Shown here: piece after piece, positions 46,578 to 52,643 of the stretch
How positions within the stretch are numbered: the stretch's first letter is position 1
How the letters are laid out: each line of letters starts with the position of its first letter
NCBI GenBank assembly: GCA_030429665.1
Contig: JAUIEZ010000018.1
Coordinates: 1-52,643, forward strand
Length of the DNA stretch: 52,643 nucleotides
From: Gammaproteobacteria bacterium
Lineage (GTDB): Bacteria > Pseudomonadota > Gammaproteobacteria > Arenicellales > CAJQKF01
Reading direction: 5' to 3'
Notes under the pieces: model-generated
Told to the model about the DNA's origin: nothing
The model's database searches: none
What the model saw: only the letters and a program-made list of their open reading frames with translations
Translations under genes and position numbers: made by a program

Positions 46578-47180
46578 CTAGCCGACCGCCGCCTTGAGGC
46601 GCTTTAGCAACTGGCTGTTGCGCGGAAAATGCGCCTGGAGGAATTCCATCTGGTCGGCGAGGATGCGCCGGCCGGAAAGGTAGATGTACTCGGCGTGGGT
46701 CGGCTTGAAGGGAATCGCCAGCAGTTCCAGCCCGGCCTGCTCGGGGGTGCGATCGCCCTTGAAATGGTTGCAGCGCTTGCAGGCCGCGACCACGTTGGTC
46801 CACACGTCGTGGCCGCCGCGACTCAAGGGCTGGATGTGATCGCGGGAAAGCTCGTGGTCGCGAAACTTGCCGCCGCAGTACATGCACAGGTTGCCGTCGC
46901 GACGAAACAACGTGTTGTTGTTGAGCGGCGGCGTGTAGTGGTGCTGGTGCTTGTGCAGCGATCGCTGGCGACCTTGGGTGCACAGGATCGAGCTGACTTC
47001 CACCTCGCTGCGCAGGCCGGAACGCGCGTTGATGCCGCCGCGGACACGGCAGGCGACCGATCCCAGGGGATAGGCGACCTGCTCCTGGCAGTACAGTTTC
47101 ACCGCCTCCTCGACGCCGATCCACTCGATCGGCGTAGCCGAGATGTCGGTTCGGAGGATTCGAAGTCCCGGATCGATCAT
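46578..47180 (-). CDS. HNH endonuclease
   Basis: 200 residues from ATG 47180. The C-terminal half holds the zinc-associated HNH motif: CMYCGGKF, ELSRDHIQPLSRGGHDVWTNVVAACKRCNHFKG with paired CxxC motifs. The N-terminal part is a conserved all-beta/loop region (LRILRTDISATPIEWIGVEEAV) seen in a chromosomal HNH family widespread in proteobacteria. Its cellular role is unknown; it does not resemble a homing or restriction gene context. Transcription probably starts from the promoter at 47208-47236. Confidence 0.87.
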   Translation of the reverse strand: MIDPGLRILRTDISATPIEWIGVEEAVKLYCQEQVAYPLGSVACRVRGGINARSGLRSEVEVSSILCTQGRQRSLHKHQHHYTPPLNNNTLFRRDGNLCMYCGGKFRDHELSRDHIQPLSRGGHDVWTNVVAACKRCNHFKGDRTPEQAGLELLAIPFKPTHAEYIYLSGRRILADQMEFLQAHFPRNSQLLKRLKAAVG

Positions 47181-47207
47181 TGTCCGTCCCGGTTGAGCGC
47201 CGCGAAG

Positions 47208-47236
47208 ATTACACTGTAAAGCCACGGGCAATGCAA
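47208..47236 (-). promoter_or_regulatory. Probable promoter of the HNH gene
   Basis: Minus strand TTGCAT (47236-47231), 17 bases, TGTAAT (47213-47208). The -10 lies inside the perfect palindrome TTACA-C-TGTAA (47209-47219), a possible operator. Confidence 0.45.
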
Positions 47237-47442
47237 CATGACGCCTTGTTTCGGACTCCGATTGTCGTCTTCGAGGGTGACCGCAACGTTAAACACCGGC
47301 GCCGTGCGGCGCCGCCCCCGCGGCAGGACGTGGATGTACGAACCGCCATGATCGGCGGGCCCGGTTCTTAATCCCCGTTTAAGGGTGCGCTGCCATACTC
47401 CGTGCCACGTTTGTGACGACAACCCCTTGCCTGCCATATGTC

Positions 47443-47473
47443 GGCGCCGGTGCAACATCGGCGCCTTTTTTTT
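47443..47473 (+). terminator. Orphan intrinsic terminator on the plus strand
   Basis: GGCGCCG (47443-47449), nine-base loop, CGGCGCC (47459-47465), then eight T (47466-47473). No plus-strand protein gene precedes it for 1.3 kb, so it may end a small RNA starting in about 47240-47400. Confidence 0.8.
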
Positions 47474-47652
47474 GCCTCACCCCGTCGGCCGTCGCGGGGG
47501 CGGTCATAAAGTATTTTTGTGCAGTGCAGCAAATTACATAAGAACAATTTGGGAACAATGCCGTGTTTCGGGGGTTTTCTCATGTTGCAATGCACAAAAG
47601 TTACCGGTATGATGCACTGCAACATGAAACACAACCTACGAGGTTAACTACC
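47474..47652 (+). promoter_or_regulatory. Phasin upstream region with three TGCA-rich boxes
   Basis: Box 1 TGTGCAGTGCAGCAA (47518-47532), box 2 CATGTTGCAATGCA (47581-47594) and box 3 TGCACTGCAACATG (47613-47626). Boxes 2 and 3 are inverted copies matching at 13 of 14 positions. TGC/GCA-rich repeats before phasin genes are targets of PhaR-type repressors, which leave DNA when PHA granules form. A fourth ATGCAACATGA element lies at 47231-47241. The -10/-35 is unclear. Confidence 0.6.
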
Positions 47653-47997
47653 ATGGCCACTGCCAAATCCCTTCCCGAAATCGACAAGGTCTTCGCTCCG
47701 ATGCGTGCCTTCAACAAGTTGACCCTGGACAACGCCGCCAAGATGCTCGAGATGAACCTCGACGTCGCCAAGCGTTACAGCGACCTCGCCCTGGCCAACG
47801 CCCGCGAGTTCGTCGAGCTCAAGGATCCGGCCGCCGTGCAGGCCTACGTCGCCAAGCAGCCCGAGGCCTTCAAGGCCTTCGCCGACACCGCCCGCGCCGA
47901 CGCCGAGGCCGCGGTGAAGTTGTCGGTGAGCTACTTCGAGGCCGCCGGCAAGCTGGTGTCCGACTCCGCCAAGGACGTCGCCAAGAAGGCCGCCTGA
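47653..47997 (+). CDS. Phasin-family protein
   Basis: 114 residues from ATG 47653; the GTG-opened extension to 47563 would run through the operator region. Composition is alanine/lysine/aspartate-rich and helical throughout, with the Phasin_2 pattern NKLTLDNAAKMLEMNLDVAKRYSDLALANAREF..LKDPAAVQAYVAKQPEAFKAF given in part. Phasins coat polyhydroxyalkanoate granules and control their size. It fits with phbA/phbB elsewhere in the window. Monocistronic: own operator region and two terminators downstream. Confidence 0.9.
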   Translation: MATAKSLPEIDKVFAPMRAFNKLTLDNAAKMLEMNLDVAKRYSDLALANAREFVELKDPAAVQAYVAKQPEAFKAFADTARADAEAAVKLSVSYFEAAGKLVSDSAKDVAKKAA

Positions 47998-48024
47998 GCG
48001 AAGCGACACCCGGGAAAAACACCC

Positions 48025-48107
48025 GGCGGCGGGTACGCACCCGCCGCCGAACGATTTCCTCCTCCTAAGTGATCTTCGCGCCGATTCCTCAATCGGCGCT
48101 TTTTTTT
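48025..48107 (+). terminator. Double terminator after the phasin gene
   Basis: Hairpin one: GGCGGCGGGT (48025-48034), ACGC loop, ACCCGCCGCC (48039-48048). Hairpin two: GCGCCGATT (48078-48086), CCTC loop, AATCGGCGC (48091-48099), followed by eight T (48100-48107), a textbook intrinsic terminator. Tandem termination suits a strongly expressed gene. Confidence 0.92.
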
Positions 48108-48250
48108 GCCCGCGCGTCACGCGCCTTCGATGGCGATGCCATGCGCGCCCGCCCATAAGCGCGGCCTCTGTGCATCGATAAGAATTGTTTCGAGCCGGAG
48201 CTTCGCCTCACCGGTTACAATCCCGGTCTTTTTACGTCCGAGGTGAACCG

Positions 48251-49570
48251 ATGACCCGACTCGATCTCTCGCACTGGTGGCAGCCGTTCACCAACGTGCG
48301 CGCATTTCGCAACAACCCGCGCATCATCAACCGCGCCGAGGGCTGCTTCCTGTACACCGAGGACGGGCGCGACATTCTCGACATCACCGCGGGCCTTTGG
48401 TGCGTCGCCCTCGGCCACGGTCGCCGCGAGGTTGCCGACGCGGTACATGCCCAGCTCCTGGAACTGGACTATGCGCCGCCGTTTCAATTCGGCAACCCGG
48501 TAACCTTTCGATTCGCCGACAAGCTCGCCGAGCATGCCCCGGCTGGCCTCGACAGGGTGTTTTTCACCAACTCGGGATCGGAATCGGTCGACACCGCGGT
48601 GAAGATCGCCTTCAACTACCAGATCGCGAGCGGCAAGCCGAACAAGACGCGCCTGGTATCGCGCCAGCGCGCTTACCACGGGATCAACGTCGGCGGCACG
48701 TCCCTTCAGGGCCTGCCCAACAATCGCAAGGGTTTCCCGATACTGCACGAGGTCGACTTCCTGGACGACACGCTGGACATCGAGAACTCGGCGTTTTCCC
48801 GCGGGCTACCCTCGCACGGCGCGGACAAGGCCGACCAGCTCGCCGACATCGTCGAGACGCGCGGCGCCGACAACATCTGCGCGGTGATCGTCGAACCGGT
48901 GGTGGGCGCCGGCGGCATGGTGCCGCCCCCGCAAGGCTACCTGCAGCGAATCCGCGAGATCTGCGACCAGCACGACATCCTGCTCATCTTCGACGAGGTG
49001 GTCACCGGATTCGGTCGTACCGGCCAGTGCTTTGCCAGCCAGTCGCTCGGCGTCACGCCCGACCTCATGACCACCGCCAAGGCCATCAACGGCGGGACCA
49101 TTCCCATGGGCGGCGTATTCATCCGGCCCGACATCCAGGACGCCATATTCGCCGCCGCGCCAACCACCGGTCCCGAGCTGTTCCACGGCAACACCTATGC
49201 CGGCAGCCCGGTCGCCGCCGCCGCGGGTCTTGCGGCCTTCGAGATCTACGAGCGCGAGGGGCTCCTGACCCGCGCCTCGGGACCGATCGGCCGTTACTGG
49301 GAAGACGCACTGCACTCGTTGCGCGACATCGAGCACATCATCGACATCCGCAACTACGGTTTGCTCGGCGCGGTAACCTTCCGTGCCGATCCGGAGCGCT
49401 TCCCGGCGGGCGCCGGCGTGGCCGTGCACAATCGCTGCTTCGAGAACGGCCTGCTGGCGCGCGGCGTGGGCGACGGCATGGTGATGTCGCCGCCGCTGAT
49501 CATCAGCGAGCAGGAGATCGACCTGTTCCTCGAGCGTTATCGCAAGTCCATCGCCGACGTGATGGACTGA
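48251..49570 (+). CDS. Omega-amino acid:pyruvate (beta-alanine:pyruvate) transaminase
   Basis: 439 residues from ATG 48251, with GAGG eight bases upstream. Class III aminotransferase: HWWQPFTNVRAFRNNPRI at the N-terminus is characteristic of the beta-alanine:pyruvate group, then FTNSGSESVDTAVKIA, the PLP aspartate in LIFDEVVTGFGRTG and the lysine in TTAKAINGGTIPMGG. It moves the amino group of beta-alanine or similar omega-amino acids to pyruvate. It stands alone after the phasin terminators. Confidence 0.9.
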   Translation: MTRLDLSHWWQPFTNVRAFRNNPRIINRAEGCFLYTEDGRDILDITAGLWCVALGHGRREVADAVHAQLLELDYAPPFQFGNPVTFRFADKLAEHAPAGLDRVFFTNSGSESVDTAVKIAFNYQIASGKPNKTRLVSRQRAYHGINVGGTSLQGLPNNRKGFPILHEVDFLDDTLDIENSAFSRGLPSHGADKADQLADIVETRGADNICAVIVEPVVGAGGMVPPPQGYLQRIREICDQHDILLIFDEVVTGFGRTGQCFASQSLGVTPDLMTTAKAINGGTIPMGGVFIRPDIQDAIFAAAPTTGPELFHGNTYAGSPVAAAAGLAAFEIYEREGLLTRASGPIGRYWEDALHSLRDIEHIIDIRNYGLLGAVTFRADPERFPAGAGVAVHNRCFENGLLARGVGDGMVMSPPLIISEQEIDLFLERYRKSIADVMD

Positions 49571-49597
49571 GGCGACCGGCGACGGCGCCGCGGGCGG

Positions 49598-50101
49598 CTA
49601 GACCTCGCGGTTGATCCGCACCGCCGGCGACACGGCGATGGTCATCCAGCAGCCGGCGTGCTCGCCGGCTGCCACCTTCGCCACCATCCAGAGAAAGGCC
49701 GACGTCGCGCCGTCGGCCGACTCGACGGTGACGTAGAACTCGGTCACCTCGTCACCGGCGCGCGCCGCGAGCACCGCGTGGCCTCGATGGCCGACCAGGG
49801 TGTCGTAGCCCGGACTGTTCAGCATCGCGCCGAAGCGGGCAATCGTACCGACGTAGGCCTTGTTGGCCGGATGTGCCATGGCCCACACCTGCCGCATGTT
49901 TTCCTCCGGGTTTTCCCGGTCGAGAAGCTGCAGCGCATCGAGCTGGATCTCGATGACCTCGCGCGCCGAGAGCGAGGGATCCGGCTCGACGAGGTCGCCG
50001 GATCTCGCGACAGACGTTGCCGCGCAGAGGACGAGGGCCAACGAGCCGGCGGCAAGGCACCGCCGCAAGCTCGTGAATGAAGTAGCGGTACTCGTGAACA
50101 T
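49598..50101 (-). CDS. Secreted DUF4864-like protein
   Basis: 167 residues from ATG 50101, chosen because GGAGG lies five bases upstream; a GTG six bases earlier overlaps that site. N-terminal signal peptide (CLAAGSLALVLCAATSVARSG). The mature part has the DUF4864-like pattern IEIQLDALQLLDRENPEENMRQVWAMAHPANKAYVG..RFGAMLNSPGYDTLVGH followed by a strand-rich end, a NTF2-like layout. Periplasmic; function unknown. Converges with the transaminase. Confidence 0.72.
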   Translation of the reverse strand: MFTSTATSFTSLRRCLAAGSLALVLCAATSVARSGDLVEPDPSLSAREVIEIQLDALQLLDRENPEENMRQVWAMAHPANKAYVGTIARFGAMLNSPGYDTLVGHRGHAVLAARAGDEVTEFYVTVESADGATSAFLWMVAKVAAGEHAGCWMTIAVSPAVRINREV

Positions 50102-50500
50102 GAACACCTCCTTCGCGGGACAAGGCGACCATCGATCGCCTTCGGCTCGGCAACGGTCGGGTTGTCGCGATTGCTTGTGCTCGCATCGTCGCCCCGGTCA
50201 CGTGAAATATACGTGAAGCCGGGGAACGGGTATCGACCGGTGCCCGCAACCCGTTGAAATCCCGGTATCGGGAATTTGCCCGATCAGCCGGGCGGCGAGC
50301 TACCCCGGGCGTTCGACCGGAACAATCGGTACGGGACCCGAACCAATGCCCGATGCCGGTCCGCTCCAAGCGCCTTTAGGTTCGACGCGCCGATTCAACT
50401 CGTCGCCGGCGCTCGACATCCCGGCGGTTGACTCGCGTGATCGGCGTGTCGATGTTGCGCGACCCGCACCGCTTTCAGGATCGCTTAAGCATAACGTCGC
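50102..50500. other. Intergenic region between DUF4864-like gene and eptA
   Basis: About 400 bases without a credible gene. It holds the divergent control signals for both neighbours. A direct repeat ACGTGAA (50201-50207 and 50212-50218) and a single CTTAAG-type half-site near 50485 were noted; neither makes a complete known operator. Confidence 0.5.
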
Positions 50501-52249
50501 ATGATCGATTGCTGTTCACCCGGCGCGCAATGCATGCAGACGAACTCGATCCGCCCGCTACCCGGGCCCTTCCATCTCGGCACGACGATGGCGACCACGT
50601 TGCATCGTCGTCCCGCCATGAGCCCGTCTGTCCTGTTGCTGTTCGGCGTCACTTACATCCTTATTGCCGACAACAAGCTTCTCTGGCACTCCTTGTTCGA
50701 TATCATCGAACCGAGAACGCCCGGGGCAATGGCCACCATCGTGGCGATCGCGGCAATCATCGGCGCGGCCTTTACCCTGGTGCTGGCGCCCTTTGCCCAT
50801 CGCCGCATCGTCAAGCCCCTGTTGTCATCGGTGATCGTCGTCGCCGCGGTCGTCGGCTGGTTCCAGCAGGAATTCGGTACGATCGTTGACGAGGCCATGA
50901 TCGCCAGCGCCCTGGAAACGGACGCCGCGGAGGCGGGCGAATTGCTGGGCTGGCCGTTCTTCCGGCATCTCCTGCTGTACGCCGGGCTCCCTTGCATGGT
51001 GATCGCCTGGATTCGCATTCGGCCTGCCCGCACCCTGATTCGAGGGATGGCGCGATACGCGGCATCGTTCGTTCTCGCCGCCGTCGTCCTGGTCGCCGGC
51101 GCGTGGGCCGAGTACAAGAACATCGCCGTGCTGGGCCGCGAGCACACCGAGCTGCGCATGATGATCAACCCCTCGTACGCGATGTTCTCGACCTGGAAAG
51201 TGTTCGCGAACGCGCATGCCGCGGCGGCAGTTGCGCCGATCCCGGTCGGTACGGACGCGGTGGCGATGCGCGGCGCCGGCGGCCGGCCGCGGGTCGTCGT
51301 CCTGGTGGTCGGCGAAACGGCGCGCGCGGACCACTTCTCGCTGAATGGATACAGCCGGCCGACCAACCCGGCGCTGTCCCGGCTGCCGTTGATCAACTAC
51401 TCGCGCGCCAGCGCCTGCGGCACGTCCACGGCCGTCTCGGTGCCGTGCATGTTCTCGCATCTGGACCGAGATACGTTCGACGCCGGCAATCCGAGACGAT
51501 ACGAGAACCTTCTCGACGTGCTTTCCCACGCCGGCGTGAAGACGCTCTGGCGCGACAACAATACCGGCTGCAAGGGCCTTTGTGATGACGTCGAGTACAC
51601 GACGTACCGGGAAGGCTCGAACCCGGGATTCTGCGGCGCCGACGGCTGCGTCGACGAGGTTCTGCTCGACGGGCTGGCCGAGAAGATCGAGGCTGTCCCC
51701 GGCGATCTGTTCGTTGTGCTGCATCAAAACGGCAGCCACGGCCCGGCCTACCATCGACGGTATCCGGAGAGATTCAAGGTCTTCGAGCCGCAATGCGAAA
51801 GCGACGCGCCACAGTCGTGCGCCGTCGAGGAACTGGTCAACAGCTACGACAACACGATCCGTTACACGGATTACTTTCTTTCGCGGGTCATCGAACTGCT
51901 GACGTCGCTTTCCGACAAGCGCGATGTCGCGATGCTATACGCATCCGACCACGGAGAATCGCTCGGTGAGCACGGCGTATACCTTCACGGGCTGCCCTAT
52001 CTCATCGCGCCGAGGGCCCAGACCCGCGTGCCGATGCTGTTGTGGATGTCGTCTCGGTATCTCCGGGATGCCGGAATCGAACAGCAATGCCTGCAGGCGT
52101 CGTCTGACGAACCCGTCGCCCATGACCACCTCTTTCACAGCGTGCTCGGACTTTTCGACATTCGTTCGGGAGTGCACCGGGACCAACTGGACCTGCTGGC
52201 GCGCTGCCGGCAGCCCGACCCACGGAAAGACTCGATAGCCAGCCGCTAG
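50501..52249 (+). CDS. eptA: Lipid A phosphoethanolamine transferase (EptA-like)
   Basis: Up to 582 residues; ATG 50501, 50534, 50588 and 50618 are all possible, and the membrane part begins after the last. About five N-terminal helices precede a periplasmic sulfatase-fold domain with VVLVVGETARADHFSLNGY (metal Glu), the nucleophile threonine in ACGTSTAVSVPCMFS, and SDHGESLGEHGVYLHG with metal Asp/His. Paired cysteines (CKGLC, CGADGC, CESDAPQSC) match the disulfides of EptA/MCR enzymes. It adds phosphoethanolamine to lipid A, lowering surface charge and polymyxin binding. A response regulator gene follows 15 bases on, as in PmrA/BasR loci. Confidence 0.93.
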   Translation: MIDCCSPGAQCMQTNSIRPLPGPFHLGTTMATTLHRRPAMSPSVLLLFGVTYILIADNKLLWHSLFDIIEPRTPGAMATIVAIAAIIGAAFTLVLAPFAHRRIVKPLLSSVIVVAAVVGWFQQEFGTIVDEAMIASALETDAAEAGELLGWPFFRHLLLYAGLPCMVIAWIRIRPARTLIRGMARYAASFVLAAVVLVAGAWAEYKNIAVLGREHTELRMMINPSYAMFSTWKVFANAHAAAAVAPIPVGTDAVAMRGAGGRPRVVVLVVGETARADHFSLNGYSRPTNPALSRLPLINYSRASACGTSTAVSVPCMFSHLDRDTFDAGNPRRYENLLDVLSHAGVKTLWRDNNTGCKGLCDDVEYTTYREGSNPGFCGADGCVDEVLLDGLAEKIEAVPGDLFVVLHQNGSHGPAYHRRYPERFKVFEPQCESDAPQSCAVEELVNSYDNTIRYTDYFLSRVIELLTSLSDKRDVAMLYASDHGESLGEHGVYLHGLPYLIAPRAQTRVPMLLWMSSRYLRDAGIEQQCLQASSDEPVAHDHLFHSVLGLFDIRSGVHRDQLDLLARCRQPDPRKDSIASR

Positions 52250-52264
52250 GCGGACGCCAGGACC

Positions 52265-52643
52265 ATGGACCACAGCCCTCGAGCTACCGGGAACGGCAAG
52301 ATGATCGGCGCCCGCCTGCTCATGGTGGAAGACGAAGAGCGGATCGCCCGGTTCGTGGCCGAGGGATTGCTGGAATCCGGTTACCAGGTGGTGTGTCTGC
52401 CGGATGCCGAGCGGGCTCGGGACGTGCTCGCCCGCGAGGCGTTCGACCTGTTGATTCTCGACCTGCTCCTGCCGGGCATGTCCGGCATGGAACTGTGCCG
52501 GCTGGTTCGCGGACAGGGGCTGGAGATCCCGATCCTGGTGCTGACCGCGCTGGATAGCGTGGAGGACCGTGTCGACGGGTTGCGCAACGGGGCGGACGAC
52601 TACCTTGGCAAACCGTTCCGGTTCGAGGAGCTGCTCGCCCGGG
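52265..52643 (+). CDS. OmpR/PhoB-type response regulator (3' truncated by window end)
   Basis: Receiver domain from ATG 52265 (or the in-frame ATG 52301, which starts at the domain border): acidic residues in LLMVEDEERIARF, the phospho-acceptor aspartate in LLILDLLLPGMSG, Thr in VLTALDS and Lys in DDYLGKPFRFEELLAR. The DNA-binding domain would lie beyond the window. It probably belongs to a PmrA/QseB-like system with eptA as a target or partner; a sensor kinase gene is expected downstream. Confidence 0.88.
   Translation, partial: MDHSPRATGNGKMIGARLLMVEDEERIARFVAEGLLESGYQVVCLPDAERARDVLAREAFDLLILDLLLPGMSGMELCRLVRGQGLEIPILVLTALDSVEDRVDGLRNGADDYLGKPFRFEELLAR

Noticed and set aside
50480-50500. 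PmrA-box near eptA
   Set aside because: Only one CTTAAG-like half-site is present; the second half-site at the required spacing is absent.

Overview
The window is 52.6 kb from a GC-rich member of the Pseudomonadota. A gamma- or beta-proteobacterium is likely, because it has a homodimeric-type pyruvate dehydrogenase E1, lipoyl-carrying E3, a kbl-tdh pair, polyhydroxybutyrate genes, a BoxR-type benzoate regulator and an EptA-type lipid A transferase. No rRNA, tRNA or CRISPR array was seen. Almost all of the sequence is dense, strongly GC-biased coding DNA; the exception is a visibly AT-richer island at about 8.0-17.6 kb.

Layout. 1-2.3 kb: the end of an MFS/PlsC acyltransferase fusion, a GFA-domain protein and a Pth2-type peptidyl-tRNA hydrolase. 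2.4-5.9 kb (minus): aminotransferase, kbl and tdh, a threonine/glycine module. 6.1-8.0 kb: two DUF2919-like membrane genes (the second frameshifted), a 118-bp copy of the ndh 3' end and an IS3 remnant. 8.2-17.6 kb: the island, holding a circularly permuted peptide-binding protein, an S41-peptidase-like protein, four Opp/Dpp transporter subunits, a GntR regulator and a class V PLP enzyme. 17.9-28.5 kb (minus): ndh, phbB, phbA, lipA, lpdA, aceF and aceE, a pyruvate to acetyl-CoA to hydroxybutyryl-CoA block, driven from a near-consensus promoter under a divergent PdhR-like regulator. 28.7-30.5 kb: pdhR-like gene, an HDHD1-like phosphatase and a RidA protein.

30.7-40.6 kb is a signalling block. 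It has a SulP transporter with STAS and cyclic-nucleotide-binding domains, divergent from an ammonium transporter fused to GAF, four PAS and a histidine kinase. These are followed by a lone receiver and by a receiver-cyclase protein with a C-terminal kinase-like domain. The parts suggest a circuit in which ammonium sensing changes cyclic nucleotide level, which in turn gates the SulP transporter. The block is bracketed by a 14-bp exact direct repeat.

40.8-46.1 kb: boxR with a TGCA-N6-TGCA operator, a DUF4863-like protein, benzoate-CoA ligase, an alpha/beta hydrolase and an MFS carrier. 46.1-52.6 kb: VOC protein, HNH endonuclease, phasin with TGCA-rich operator-like repeats, omega-amino acid transaminase, a secreted DUF4864-like protein, eptA and the start of an OmpR-type response regulator.

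The two strongest candidates for undescribed biology are the naturally permuted binding protein with its peptide island and the ammonium-kinase-cyclase-SulP circuit.
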